Shown here: one piece after another, positions 16,964 to 26,722 of the stretch
Layout of the letters: every line of letters begins with the position of its first letter
Numbering within the stretch: the first letter of the stretch is position 1
Source: Litoribacter populi
GTDB taxonomy: Bacteria > Bacteroidota > Bacteroidia > Cytophagales > Cyclobacteriaceae
Assembly (NCBI RefSeq): GCF_007483685.1
Contig: NZ_VMKN01000001.1
Span: forward strand, 3,104,143-3,168,142
Length of the DNA stretch: 64,000 bases
Direction of reading: 5' to 3'
Position numbers and translations under genes: made by a program
The notes under the pieces: generated by a model
Databases searched by the model: none
The model's input: only the letters and a program-made list of their open reading frames with translations
Told to the model about the DNA's origin: nothing

Positions 16964-18062
16964 TTAATCCAAAATTAAAATTAACCTCAAGATGGTTTAT
17001 CTTTTTTTTATATCTTTCCTGTACGATTAAACTATCAAGCATTTTTTGGTATTCCTGATGGGTGATGGAAAGAAGTGAGAAGCCTACAATATCAATTGTC
17101 GGGTAATTTCGTTTTAAAAACTCTAAATAATCATCCTGCCAATTCAGCCCCATTACTTTTTTTAGACTTTTTAAATAAAATTGAGTTTTTAATAAATAAA
17201 ATTCAGGCTTATTTAAAATTCCTATTTTATAAAATGGAGCAATCAAATTTTGAATTTGATATCTACCAAAACTTTTAGATGTAATCCTAAGCGTTTCCCA
17301 TACCGTCCTTTTATAATATCTTATATAACTGTTCGGAATAAGGGTTTGCAATTCCTGAAAAAACATTAAAAGGGAAGAGTAATTTTCAGAAGAATATATT
17401 TTACTCATGGTATTGGTATTATCTATGATTTCACGCCAATACCAATCAATTGAATCCGCATTGATTTCAATTTTGGAGGCTTTAGTCAATGCCAAAAAAT
17501 TAAAGGCAACATCTTGTAATCCACTTAAGCTTTCATTCCAAGTTATTTGATTCTTTTCCATAAAAGACCTTCTGTACATCACGCTTTGTGATAACCAGGG
17601 CGTCATAATCAATACAAAGGATTTCAAAAAATCTTCTATTGCAAATAAAGGGGTTAAAACAATATCTCTATCCCTAAGGTCAATTTCAAATCTTCTTCCA
17701 TTAGACACAACAAAATCTGAATTATTGCCAACCAAGGAATTGACCCTATTTTCCAGCATATTTGAAGCCATGATGTCATCGGAATCAAACCATTGAATAT
17801 AATCACCCTTAGCCAAGGTAAAGGCAAAGTTTCTACAGGAATTACCTCCTTTAGGCAATCCTGAAGGTCTTTTAAAAAACTTTATACGTTTATCTTTTTC
17901 AGTAAATTCTTTTAATAATACCAAAGAATTATCGCTGCTATGGTCATCAACAATAATGCATTCCCAATTATTATAGGATTGGTTCATAACTGAATCCAAT
18001 GTTTCCTTTAAAAAGGAGGCTTTATTAAAGTTTGGAATAAGAATGGAAATTAATGGATTCAT
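16953..18062 (-). CDS. Glycosyltransferase family 2 protein
   Basis: A 369-residue GT2 enzyme. The N-terminal domain is canonical: ISILIPNFNKASFLKETLDS, then CIIVDDHSSDNS, then YIQWFDSDDIM with the DxD-like metal-binding site at about residue 95. The C-terminal 150 residues are helical and not recognisable. The start at 18062 lies within the 3' end of the upstream GT2 gene (38-base overlap); a later start is possible, but the GT2 motif begins within four residues of this ATG, so this start is favoured. Confidence 0.85.
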   Translation of the reverse strand: MNPLISILIPNFNKASFLKETLDSVMNQSYNNWECIIVDDHSSDNSLVLLKEFTEKDKRIKFFKRPSGLPKGGNSCRNFAFTLAKGDYIQWFDSDDIMASNMLENRVNSLVGNNSDFVVSNGRRFEIDLRDRDIVLTPLFAIEDFLKSFVLIMTPWLSQSVMYRRSFMEKNQITWNESLSGLQDVAFNFLALTKASKIEINADSIDWYWREIIDNTNTMSKIYSSENYSSLLMFFQELQTLIPNSYIRYYKRTVWETLRITSKSFGRYQIQNLIAPFYKIGILNKPEFYLLKTQFYLKSLKKVMGLNWQDDYLEFLKRNYPTIDIVGFSLLSITHQEYQKMLDSLIVQERYKKKINHLEVNFNFGLNAN

Positions 18063-18990
18063 TTAAATAATTGGTACCTATTTTCTTATTTATTTCTATA
18101 GACCTTTTTATTTTCTTTTTCATTTTCATCAAATGGGATCGAAATTTAAAGAGTTTTATAGCACGTCTAATTTTCAAATCTATTATCGAGTAAAAAATAA
18201 AGGAATCTAATTCTCGCTTTTGCTTCCTAAATTCAAAATAAAAATCTTTATTGATGTCTGCCAATTTTGGTTTTACTACACGATCAAAATTTTTTAAATC
18301 ATGAAATAAATAAGTATAAACATAATCCTGATTTCTATCATGAAAAATTTTGACCTCGGGGATAATGCCAATTTTAAATCCATGAAAAATAGCTCTTTGA
18401 CAATAATTATCATCTTCTCCATAATGAAAAAACAAAGGATCAAAACCACCTATTTGTTGAATACATGTTTTTGTAATAAGCCAAGCAGCGGCATTTACAA
18501 ACGGCAATTCATATACTTCCTTCCGAGGTCTTTCTAAAATAAAATCGGAAATTAACCCTTTACAACGAATTTCATTTACATAATTGGAAAAATGGAAATC
18601 AATATTATCCCCTCTTCCGTTTAGGTGGATCGGACTTAATATGCCAAATTCGGGCCTTTCTAATGAATTTTTAACTAATTTCTCAATTGTGTCCAGCTCT
18701 ACCCATGCATCTTGATTCAGTAAAAAAGCAAAATCATAATTATTCTCAAGGGTATAACTAAGCCCTATATTATTAGCTTGACCGAAACCCTGATTTTGAT
18801 TATTTACAAATACTTTTACATTAGGAAAATTAATTTTAATTTTGGAGACAGTTGAATCAAAAGAATTATTATCTACACAGATTATATCAGGATTTATAGA
18901 TGATAAATACAAACTATTAATACATTTTTCAATATAATCTTCTCCATTATAAGATATAATAATACACAAAATGCTCTTACTAGTAACCAA
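18025..18990 (-). CDS. Glycosyltransferase family 2 protein, rhamnosyltransferase-like
   Basis: A 321-residue GT2 protein of the rhamnosyltransferase/WbbL-like subgroup. It shows CIIISYNGEDYIEKCI, then IICVDNNSFDST, then FLLNQDAW (in place of DxD), and FFHYGEDDNYCQRA near residue 200, typical of that subgroup. The region is very AT-rich. It overlaps both neighbours, showing tight translational packing. L-rhamnose as the donor cannot be assumed, because no dTDP-rhamnose genes are in the window. Confidence 0.83.
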   Translation of the reverse strand: MVTSKSILCIIISYNGEDYIEKCINSLYLSSINPDIICVDNNSFDSTVSKIKINFPNVKVFVNNQNQGFGQANNIGLSYTLENNYDFAFLLNQDAWVELDTIEKLVKNSLERPEFGILSPIHLNGRGDNIDFHFSNYVNEIRCKGLISDFILERPRKEVYELPFVNAAAWLITKTCIQQIGGFDPLFFHYGEDDNYCQRAIFHGFKIGIIPEVKIFHDRNQDYVYTYLFHDLKNFDRVVKPKLADINKDFYFEFRKQKRELDSFIFYSIIDLKIRRAIKLFKFRSHLMKMKKKIKRSIEINKKIGTNYLNESINFHSYSKL

Positions 18991-19765
18991 ACCTAAACTT
19001 TTTAATCAACAACTTTATATATTTACGAGCAACCATAGGTTTTGATTTTAATACCCTTTCATGGATCTCTTTCAATCTTTTGTTTTCTTCTTGAAGTATA
19101 TGTTTTTGTCTTAAGGATTCACCACTCCATGACATTAAATTTATAAGATCTGAGCTTTGAATTAATCCCTTTACAAATTTCGATGAAACAGAGTTTTTTT
19201 CTTTTGAAATAGATAACACGCCTAAGCCATTAGAGTGCAAAAAATTATAATTGATTGGAAATATTTCTATTAGATCCTCCCAAAATTTATAAACGCCAAA
19301 GCCTTCTCGTTTAACTACTGTATCATGAATTATGATTAATCCTTCATTCTTTAATTTTGGTAGCCAAGTATAAAAATCATTTTTTACAGCTTCATAGGTA
19401 TGTAATCCATCAATATGTAAGCAATCAATACTTTTATCATTAAAATCGTGAACTGCATCATTAAAATCTTTTCTAATCATTTCTCCAATTTGAATGTAAT
19501 GATTTTCAATAACTGATTTTAAATTAAGATATACAGAATCTTCATAAAACCCAGAATGCTCGTCTCCCGACCAAGTATCTATGGCAAAAACCTTACTGCC
19601 AATATTGTACATTTTTACTGCTTCACAAAAAGCTGTAAATGAATTCCCAGTATGCGTTCCTAACTCAACAATTAACTTTGGTTTAAAATTACGAACCAAA
19701 TAAAATGCAAATGGGATATGTCCTACCCAACCATATGGATAATTAACATTTATATTCATAATCAT
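18980..19765 (-). CDS. Class I SAM-dependent methyltransferase (Methyltransf_24-like)
   Basis: A 261-residue protein with SAM motif I LIVELGTHTGNSFTAF (about residues 32-47) and CLHIDGLHTYEAVKNDF followed by GLIIIHD, the pattern of the Methyltransf_24 / cephalosporin-hydroxylase-like group found in polysaccharide loci. The C-terminal 50 residues look helical and basic (ILQEENKRLKEIHERVL), a possible coiled coil. Its position directly after wzt is notable: in several ABC-exported O-antigens a methyltransferase modifies the chain end and thereby sets chain length. Confidence 0.75.
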   Translation of the reverse strand: MIMNINVNYPYGWVGHIPFAFYLVRNFKPKLIVELGTHTGNSFTAFCEAVKMYNIGSKVFAIDTWSGDEHSGFYEDSVYLNLKSVIENHYIQIGEMIRKDFNDAVHDFNDKSIDCLHIDGLHTYEAVKNDFYTWLPKLKNEGLIIIHDTVVKREGFGVYKFWEDLIEIFPINYNFLHSNGLGVLSISKEKNSVSSKFVKGLIQSSDLINLMSWSGESLRQKHILQEENKRLKEIHERVLKSKPMVARKYIKLLIKKFRFGY

Positions 19766-20997
19766 ATAACTGTATGTTTAAGAAATACTTTTCCATAATC
19801 AATTCTTTCCCACTTGTAAAAATCACTCCCGTTATCAAAAATTTTAAAAGATGCAATATTATCTATTTTAAATATTGATTCATATTGGTCATGAATATTT
19901 AAAAGCCAAGAAAATGTATTAGGAACAAGGTATCCCCCCTTTATCTTAATATGAATTCTATTTTCACCGCTCTGAATATGAAAGGGTTTAATATGAATAG
20001 TGGAAATTTTAAGCCCATAAGAATCTTTTAATAAAATAGCTATTATTGCATTATCATTATCAATATTAGACTCAAAAACAATTTTTATTTCAAAATCAAC
20101 ATCGTGAGGTATATTATTAGATTTTTCTTTAGTCTCAGCATTGAAAATCCCGAAAAATTTAACATTTATTTTACCGTTTGAATGTTGATAATTATACTTG
20201 GTTTCATTTATTTTCAAATACTGCGCAATAATATCATTTGAAGCCCCTAAGCCATTAACCTTTCCTTTATGCAATATAAATGCTTTCGAGCATAAAGCTT
20301 TAATTGCGCCCATATTATGACTAACGAACAAAATTGTTCTCCCTTGACCTTTACTAATATCGTTCATTTTCCCGATACATTTTTTTTGAAATTCTGCATC
20401 ACCAACAGCTAAAACTTCATCGACTACCAAAATTTCCGCATCCAAATGGGCAGCAACTGCAAAGGCCAAACGGACATACATACCTGAAGAATAACGTTTA
20501 ACGGGGGTTTCTAAATATCGCTCTACTCCTGCAAAATCAACAATTTCGTCAAAACGATTTTTGATTTCATGTTTACGCATCCCCAAAATTGCACCGTTCA
20601 AAAAAATGTTTTCTTTGCCTGACAATTCGGGATGAAAGCCAGTTCCTACCTCCAACAAGGATGCTACCCTACCTTTGATTTTGAATCCGCCTTGGGTGGG
20701 AGAAGTAACCCTTGAAAGGATTTTCAATAAGGTGGATTTCCCCGCCCCATTCTGCCCAATGATCCCCAATGCTTCTCCCTGCTGTACTTCAAAGTTGATA
20801 TCTTTCAAACTCCAAGCAATATTACTTTCTCCTTTGACACTACGGTCATTGCTTTCTCCGATTTTGAGGAAAGGATCTTCCTTTTTCAATATTTTGGTCA
20901 TCCACCAACGCTGAACATCCCCTGAAATGGTATTGGTACCAAACTGTCCCAATTGGTAAGCTTTGGAAAGATTTTCTACTTTTATTGCTGGGGCCAT
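19762..20997 (-). CDS. wzt: Polysaccharide ABC transporter ATP-binding protein (Wzt-like)
   Basis: A 411-residue ATPase of the lipopolysaccharide/teichoic acid exporter group. Walker A GQNGAGKST is at about residues 81-89, the signature YSSGMYVRLAFA near residue 168, and Walker B EILVVDEVLAVGD near 190. The C-terminal third (from about residue 260) is a beta-rich domain resembling the Wzt C-terminal carbohydrate-binding domain, which in known systems recognises the modified non-reducing end of the glycan. It lies one base after the permease gene and overlaps the methyltransferase gene by four bases. This indicates an ABC-dependent export route. Confidence 0.92.
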   Translation of the reverse strand: MAPAIKVENLSKAYQLGQFGTNTISGDVQRWWMTKILKKEDPFLKIGESNDRSVKGESNIAWSLKDINFEVQQGEALGIIGQNGAGKSTLLKILSRVTSPTQGGFKIKGRVASLLEVGTGFHPELSGKENIFLNGAILGMRKHEIKNRFDEIVDFAGVERYLETPVKRYSSGMYVRLAFAVAAHLDAEILVVDEVLAVGDAEFQKKCIGKMNDISKGQGRTILFVSHNMGAIKALCSKAFILHKGKVNGLGASNDIIAQYLKINETKYNYQHSNGKINVKFFGIFNAETKEKSNNIPHDVDFEIKIVFESNIDNDNAIIAILLKDSYGLKISTIHIKPFHIQSGENRIHIKIKGGYLVPNTFSWLLNIHDQYESIFKIDNIASFKIFDNGSDFYKWERIDYGKVFLKHTVI

Positions 20998-20998
20998 C

Positions 20999-21853
20999 TT
21001 ATACAGTATCTATAAAATTCTTTTCGGTTTTATTAAAGATAAGAACCCCTAAAATCATACTTCCTAATGCCACTAAAGTACTGTATCCTAATAAAGACCA
21101 AGAAAACATTCCTTCTCCCAAAAAAGCATATCTGAATGTTTCTATTATTCCGGTCATGGGATTTAAGGCTACAATATGCCGGTACTTTTCGGGGGCAGTA
21201 GAAAGTGGATAAATAACTGTGGTCGTATACATCAGCAACTGAACCCCAAAAGTGACCAAAAAAGCCAAGTCCCTGTATTTGGTAGTCATGGCCGTAATCA
21301 TCAATCCCAATCCCAATCCCAAAAATGCCATCAGCACAACCAATAGAGGGAAAAGCAAGGCAACCCAAGTCAGAAAAATATCGGATCCTTGTAGGTAAAA
21401 GTAAAGCCATACGCCCATAAACAATAGGAATTGAACTCCAAATCGGATCAAATTACCTGTTACTATACTAATGGGAACGACCAATCTCGGGAAATACACT
21501 TTTCCAAAAAGCTGTGCATTGTCACGGAATACCGTGGAGGTCTTAATCAGGCAATCCGCAAAATAATTCCATGCCGTGATGCCCGCAAGGTAAAATAAAC
21601 CCTGTGGCAAACCATCCGTACTCAGCCCTGCCAGATTTCCAAAGACAAAGACAAAAACCAAAGTCGTAAATACCGGTTGGATAAAAAACCACAGGGGTCC
21701 CAATATGGTCTGTTTATAAAAGGATACAACATCCCTCCGCACCATCAAGACCAACAAATCCCTAAAATGCCAAATATCTTTCAAGGGAAGTTCGAACAGT
21801 CCCCGTTCCGGGGTCACTTCCAAATCCCACTTTTCTTCTTTATTAATTTCCAT
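20999..21853 (-). CDS. wzm: Polysaccharide ABC transporter permease (Wzm-like)
   Basis: A 284-residue inner-membrane permease of the ABC-2 type with six hydrophobic segments. It has DIWHFRDLLVLMVRRDVVSF before the first segment and QTILGPLWFFIQP, both typical of Wzm/KpsM/TagG-type exporters. It pairs with the ATPase gene one base downstream. The 143-bp gap on its 5' side (21854-21996) is the largest inside the cluster apart from operon ends and could hold an internal promoter, but no clear motif was found. Confidence 0.92.
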   Translation of the reverse strand: MEINKEEKWDLEVTPERGLFELPLKDIWHFRDLLVLMVRRDVVSFYKQTILGPLWFFIQPVFTTLVFVFVFGNLAGLSTDGLPQGLFYLAGITAWNYFADCLIKTSTVFRDNAQLFGKVYFPRLVVPISIVTGNLIRFGVQFLLFMGVWLYFYLQGSDIFLTWVALLFPLLVVLMAFLGLGLGLMITAMTTKYRDLAFLVTFGVQLLMYTTTVIYPLSTAPEKYRHIVALNPMTGIIETFRYAFLGEGMFSWSLLGYSTLVALGSMILGVLIFNKTEKNFIDTV

Positions 21854-21996
21854 TAATTTGAATTTACTTACTCCAAAAGATTTATTAACAAGAGTTCAGA
21901 CAAAAACAGGAATTACGACCTAATTGAAACAAACATTTTGAGCTCTAAATATTCGGAATTGTGTGATTTTTTCTGAGAATCTACCAACCCAATCAA

Positions 21997-22605
21997 TCAT
22001 TTACCTAATTTAAGATCCACTCTAATACCATCTTTTTTTATAATATAAGCAGGTATGCCTCCCACTGTACAATTAGCTGGTACATCTTTTAAAACAACTG
22101 CATTGGCACCGATTTTAACATTGTTGCCTACTTGAATATCTCCGAGAACTTTCGCTCCTGCTGACACTCGGACATTGTCTCCTAAGGTAGGTGTTTTGCC
22201 CGATTCGGTATAACCTATGGTGACCTGTTGATTGATAAAACAATCTTTACCAATTTTTTTGGCCGCTACTATGGTAGCAAAACCATGTTGGATATATAGC
22301 CCCGGACCTATCTCGGGGGTGGATAGAAATAAAGTTGAGCACTTTCTACAAAAAAAATTCAAAAAAACAGCATTCGCACCAACCCTAAAATAAAATAGGT
22401 TTCTAAATTCAGGTAAAACATTTAAAAGATACATAAATGAATTTATTGATTTTGTATTCAATTTTTTTTGCTTACACCAAACATGAATATCATAATCTAT
22501 TACAGATTTATTTTTGCCAAATTTCCATACTATCAAATGAGGAAAACATCTTACATACCCAAAAATAAAAAAAAGAAACCTTAAGATTTTTGTCATCATA
22601 AACAA
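21997..22605 (-). CDS. Serine acetyltransferase-like hexapeptide-repeat acyltransferase
   Basis: A 202-residue protein with a helical N-terminal half and a left-handed beta-helix made of hexapeptide repeats from about residue 115 (IGPGLYIQHG, IGKDCFINQQVTIGY, LGDNVRVSAGAKVLG, VGNNVKIGANAVVLKDVP). The order of repeats and the ending VGGIPAYI resemble serine O-acetyltransferases. In a glycan cluster it is more likely to acetylate a sugar. The start could be either of two nearby methionines (MFMMTK). Confidence 0.8.
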   Translation of the reverse strand: MFMMTKILRFLFFIFGYVRCFPHLIVWKFGKNKSVIDYDIHVWCKQKKLNTKSINSFMYLLNVLPEFRNLFYFRVGANAVFLNFFCRKCSTLFLSTPEIGPGLYIQHGFATIVAAKKIGKDCFINQQVTIGYTESGKTPTLGDNVRVSAGAKVLGDIQVGNNVKIGANAVVLKDVPANCTVGGIPAYIIKKDGIRVDLKLGK

Positions 22606-22635
22606 AGCTAGTTCAACATAAAAATTTACTTACTA

Positions 22636-23526
22636 TTAATATTTAAACTTCATCCAGATTGAAAAAAGTAACCTATATAATCTTGGAGCAAAAATTAAAA
22701 TTATATAATTAAAGTTGAATCTGTAGTTTTCTTCCGAAAGTAACTTTTTATAACTATTATTAACCTTAAGTTCTGACTTTTTCATGATTGATTCAATCAG
22801 CATATATTTCAAATATTTTACTCTTGAATCCCGATCAGTGCTTAGTTTTTCAAACCTATCATAGAACCAAAGGCAATCTTTATAGTCCACTTTTTTAAGG
22901 TGATTATCCTCCCAACGTACTAAAACATCTTTCGATGGGTAATAAGACCAGGATACCATCTCGCCAACTTCTATAAAATAGGCAAAGTCCTCATGAAATC
23001 GGATGGCCTCAGGAAAGGCTACTTGTTTGGCGATTTCAGATTTAACCATCAAAGTGGATGTTTGCGCAAAACTGTCACCATTGATGGTAAAATCAAAAAT
23101 ACTTTCACCTTGTCTTATTGACCTTGATTCTCTAAAATATTTACCCTTTAGATCCACCACCCAAGCACCTGAATAGATGGCATTGGCCCCCGTCTCTTGG
23201 ATATAATTATAAGCACATTGCAAACGGTCAATAGACCATTCATCATCGGCATCTAAAAAAGCTATATATTGTCCTGAAGAGTTTTCCACCCCGATATTTC
23301 GACAAGCACTTGGTCCCTTTCTCCTGTTTTGTGGTCGCTGATCAATCATGATTCGACTATCTGAAACAGCAAACTCCTTTAAAATCTCCCAAGTCTGATC
23401 CGTAGACCCATCATCCACCACCACCATTTCCCAATCCCGAAAACTTTGCCCCTTCACCATCTCCACAGTTTGCCTGATAAAATCAGCACAGTTGAAAGTG
23501 GGGATAACGATTGTGAAAAAAGGCAA
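22636..23526 (-). CDS. Glycosyltransferase family 2 protein
   Basis: A 296-residue GT2 enzyme: FFTIVIPTFNCADFIRQTVE at the N-terminus, then MVVVDDGSTDQT, then YIAFLDADDEW with the DxD site at about residue 93. It is a little short after residue 220, with a helical tail. There is a 73-bp gap to the upstream glycosyltransferase gene. Sugar specificity is unknown. Confidence 0.87.
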   Translation of the reverse strand: MPFFTIVIPTFNCADFIRQTVEMVKGQSFRDWEMVVVDDGSTDQTWEILKEFAVSDSRIMIDQRPQNRRKGPSACRNIGVENSSGQYIAFLDADDEWSIDRLQCAYNYIQETGANAIYSGAWVVDLKGKYFRESRSIRQGESIFDFTINGDSFAQTSTLMVKSEIAKQVAFPEAIRFHEDFAYFIEVGEMVSWSYYPSKDVLVRWEDNHLKKVDYKDCLWFYDRFEKLSTDRDSRVKYLKYMLIESIMKKSELKVNNSYKKLLSEENYRFNFNYIILIFAPRLYRLLFSIWMKFKY

Positions 23527-23599
23527 AGTGAGGTAAGATGTTAAAAGGTAAATTAAGAGGTAGCTAGTCGGGTTAAGGGATCTGAATAATACTTGAACA

Positions 23600-24775
23600 T
23601 TAATATTTAGCCATTACCCTTTTTTCTTTAAACTCTTCAATCAAATCCAAATATACCTGTTCTTGCTTGGCGGCAAGGGTTTTGATATCAAATTTCTTAA
23701 CTCCCAAGTCATAGGCTTTTTTGGCCAATTGCTTACCAAGTTCAGGATTTTGGAGAAGCATTTCTGTTTTGTCGACTAGGCTATTGATATCTCCTAGTTT
23801 GCAGATTAAGGCATTTTCTCCGTCTACAAGATTTTCAGTGATAGAGGGAATATTAGTGGAAATGATTGGAAGTTTGCAGACCATGGCCTCAATGACAACA
23901 CCCGGGGAACCTTCGAAGTGAGTGGGAAACCAAAAGATGTCGCAGGCTTTTAAGATTTGGGGCATGTCCAATCGGGGTCCTAGAAATTTGATCCTATTAC
24001 CATTGGCCAATTGTTTGGCTCTTTCTTGATAATGGGCATAGTCATAGCCATTGCCCACTACGATTAGATAGAGGTTGGGAAACTTTTTTACTAGAATTTC
24101 AAATGCCCCAAACATCTCTTCAAAGCCCTTACTCCTGACCACACGGGAATTGGACACCAAAAAGAAATCACCTTCCTGATATTCGGGTACAATGGACTTT
24201 TTATCTACAGGTTTGGCATCATGATAGAAATCCATATCCCTTCCATTTTGTACTACTACCATCCGGTCAATGGGAAGATTAAGATATTGGCTGTTGGGTT
24301 GCAGGATACATTCTGCCACTGAGATATATTTATCCGCACGCTTAGCCGTCAACCGGTCCAAAACTCGGAACAGTTCTAGCTTTAAGATTTCCCGCTTACG
24401 AAAAAGTGCATAGCGCTCCTTACTGTAAGTATCATTCAACAAGGAACAAATCAAGGGGATTTTAAATTTGGGCACAGCTAAGCGACAGATGATTTCAGCA
24501 TTGTAATGGGTAGCATGTACGGCATCAGGCTTTTCTATGCGGATCAGGTCATTCAGTTTTCGGATGGCTTCCTTAAAACCAAAACGTTTTTGGATATCAA
24601 AAAAAATCACTGGGATATGGTCTTTTTCAAATTCCTTTTGCAGACCATTAGCCGCATGATATAGGACACAGACTATTGGATCGGTATGTTGCAGGTTTTT
24701 CACCACTTCATAGATGGAAAGTTCAGCACCTCCCACAGAAATAGTGTCAATCACAAAGAGTACTTTCTTTTTCAA
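23600..24775 (-). CDS. Glycosyltransferase family 4 protein
   Basis: A GT4 glycosyltransferase. The frame is open from an ATG at 24823, but the family N-terminus (KKKVLFVIDTISVGGAELS) begins just after a TTG at 24773-24775. That start shortens the overlap with the upstream gene from 77 to 29 bases, so I prefer it. The catalytic region FPTHFEGSPGVVIEAMVCKLP has both glutamates of the EX7E motif (about residue 290). The donor domain opens at FLVSNSRVVRSKGFEEM. Sugar specificity is unknown. Confidence 0.85.
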   Translation of the reverse strand: MKKKVLFVIDTISVGGAELSIYEVVKNLQHTDPIVCVLYHAANGLQKEFEKDHIPVIFFDIQKRFGFKEAIRKLNDLIRIEKPDAVHATHYNAEIICRLAVPKFKIPLICSLLNDTYSKERYALFRKREILKLELFRVLDRLTAKRADKYISVAECILQPNSQYLNLPIDRMVVVQNGRDMDFYHDAKPVDKKSIVPEYQEGDFFLVSNSRVVRSKGFEEMFGAFEILVKKFPNLYLIVVGNGYDYAHYQERAKQLANGNRIKFLGPRLDMPQILKACDIFWFPTHFEGSPGVVIEAMVCKLPIISTNIPSITENLVDGENALICKLGDINSLVDKTEMLLQNPELGKQLAKKAYDLGVKKFDIKTLAAKQEQVYLDLIEEFKEKRVMAKY

Positions 24776-25796
24776 TGTAATTAAGATTGAGTAAAAAAAT
24801 AGGTTTAATTTTCTGGAAAGCATTTAAACTCCTTCTGAAGTTTTTAAATAAGCCTTTCATTTGATACTGATAAATTATTCTAAATACCTTGTTTTTGGGC
24901 TGAGGTCTTAAAAAATAAACTATTTGAATGAAAGCAAAATTCCATATTAAAGATGGAATTTGTTTTAAAACAAACACCAAATAGCTTCCTGATTCACCTG
25001 ATATAACAAACCTGTATGGTTCCAGAATAGGGAAATTAGATGCAATACTAGACTTGAGTTTCAGCAGGTAATCCCACCTTAATCTTTGCTCTTCTATATG
25101 ATGATAAAACTTTAGGTTTTCATCAAACCATGAGCTAAAACCAAGGCACTCTAAAGCTAAACAGATTTCAATATCTTCCCCACCGGATAATTCCTTTCCT
25201 CTTGAAACAGTTGAGGTTATCTTTAAATCTAATTCAATTAATTTTCTAATTCCAGACTCCCTAAGAAAACACCCTGCCCCATATAAACCCCATCCTTTAG
25301 GAATTGAACCATTCTTCTTCGCCTGTGAGCCTATAGCATAGGTTAACTGATATCGATCAAACCATTCAGGTTTAGAAATATCATCCGGCATAATCCCAAT
25401 ACCTCCCATAGCCCCTATATTGGAATTCTTCTCAAGAATATCCACTCCTGTAGCTAAGTAATCCGGGAATAATTGATTATCGTCATCGCAAATTAGGATA
25501 TACCTATAATTTACTGCTTCAAATGCCATCCAAAGTGCGAAGTTTTTTCCTGGAGTTGGACATTGTAAAAGTTTAAAAACAATGTTGGATTCATGTAAAT
25601 ATGATTTAGCGAAATCAGTTGTGCCATCATTGGAATTATTATCCACAAGAATAAATTCCCAATCCTCATCATAAATTAGGTTTCTTATACCATCAAAAGT
25701 CTTTTGAAGTCTGTTTTTTCCATTATATGTACAACAAATTATAGAAACCCCTAATGGCTTTTGGTTCTGGGCTGCTAGTTTGGTAGAATTACTCAA
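24747..25796 (-). CDS. Glycosyltransferase family 2 protein
   Basis: A 349-residue GT2 enzyme: VSIICCTYNGKNRLQKTFDG near the N-terminus, EFILVDNNSNDGT, then YILICDDDNQL with the metal-binding aspartates (about residue 100). ELSGGEDIEICLALE near residue 212 places it with 15971-16963 in one subgroup. The C-terminal segment contains a hydrophobic stretch (IPSLIWNFAFIQIVYFL) that may anchor it to the membrane. It overlaps the epimerase gene upstream by eight bases. Confidence 0.85.
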   Translation of the reverse strand: MSNSTKLAAQNQKPLGVSIICCTYNGKNRLQKTFDGIRNLIYDEDWEFILVDNNSNDGTTDFAKSYLHESNIVFKLLQCPTPGKNFALWMAFEAVNYRYILICDDDNQLFPDYLATGVDILEKNSNIGAMGGIGIMPDDISKPEWFDRYQLTYAIGSQAKKNGSIPKGWGLYGAGCFLRESGIRKLIELDLKITSTVSRGKELSGGEDIEICLALECLGFSSWFDENLKFYHHIEEQRLRWDYLLKLKSSIASNFPILEPYRFVISGESGSYLVFVLKQIPSLIWNFAFIQIVYFLRPQPKNKVFRIIYQYQMKGLFKNFRRSLNAFQKIKPIFLLNLNYIEKESTLCD

Positions 25797-26718
25797 CTAT
25801 AACTTCTTTATGAAAAAACAACTTCTTAATTCCTTCATCTAAGGGCAATAATTCCCTTTTGAGAAGCTTTTTCATTTTGGAGATTTCAGGACATCTCCTT
25901 GTCATATCACCTTCCTTTAATGGAGCATGGTGAATAATTTGAGAGGAGGACCCTGAAATTTTCAAAATCATTTTGGCTAATTCCAAGACAGTCATTTCCC
26001 TATCACTACCAATGTTAATGACTTCATTAATGCAGCTTTTATCTTCAATAGAATTAATGCAAGCTTCTACATTATCATCGATATAGCAAAATGACCGAGT
26101 TTGATTACCATCACCATATATGATAATATCTTCCCCTAATAAGGCCCTTTTTAGGAACCGAGGTATAACAAAGTCCTCACTTTGGTTTGGTCCATAAGTG
26201 TTGAAAAATCGAAATATAGTGTATTCCAATCCATATTCCTGATAATAGCTTCTACAATAGGCCTCGCTGATATTCTTTACTATAGCATACGGAAGTTTAG
26301 AATTAAGTGGTGTGGAATGCTCCCTTTGCGGGATTTCAAAAGGTTCTCCATATACCTCTGAAGAACTACTGTAAAAAACCCTTTTCACTCCTGTATTTTT
26401 GGAAAGCTTCAGAATATTTTCCATTCCCTTACAGTCATTCAATACCTGAAGAGGATTTTGCAATGTCCGCTGCACCCCTACTACTGCCGCATAATGGAAT
26501 ACATAATCAAACTGGTATCGGCCGAACACGGGGGCAATGTCCCGATAATCGTTGACATCGCACTTGATGAATTTGACGTTTTCTCTTTGGGGCACTTTGG
26601 AGAAATGACCAGTAGATAAGTTGTCTAAAATAATGACAACATTATCCTTATCCTCTGATAATTTAGATGCCAATGAGCTCCCTATATTGCCGGCACCTCC
26701 GGTGATTAAATAATTCAT
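25789..26718 (-). CDS. NAD-dependent epimerase/dehydratase (GalE-like SDR)
   Basis: A 309-residue extended short-chain dehydrogenase. The NAD-binding glycine motif is ITGGAGNIGSSLA (residues 4-16), catalytic YAIVK is at about residues 149-153, and FYSSSSEVYGEP and TRSFCYIDD are typical of sugar-nucleotide epimerases/dehydratases. The best guess is a UDP-hexose 4-epimerase or related enzyme. It does not look like a GDP-fucose synthase. It supplies a precursor for the glycan and sits between a kinase-like gene and a glycosyltransferase. Confidence 0.82.
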   Translation of the reverse strand: MNYLITGGAGNIGSSLASKLSEDKDNVVIILDNLSTGHFSKVPQRENVKFIKCDVNDYRDIAPVFGRYQFDYVFHYAAVVGVQRTLQNPLQVLNDCKGMENILKLSKNTGVKRVFYSSSSEVYGEPFEIPQREHSTPLNSKLPYAIVKNISEAYCRSYYQEYGLEYTIFRFFNTYGPNQSEDFVIPRFLKRALLGEDIIIYGDGNQTRSFCYIDDNVEACINSIEDKSCINEVINIGSDREMTVLELAKMILKISGSSSQIIHHAPLKEGDMTRRCPEISKMKKLLKRELLPLDEGIKKLFFHKEVIVE

Positions 26719-26722
26719 ACGA

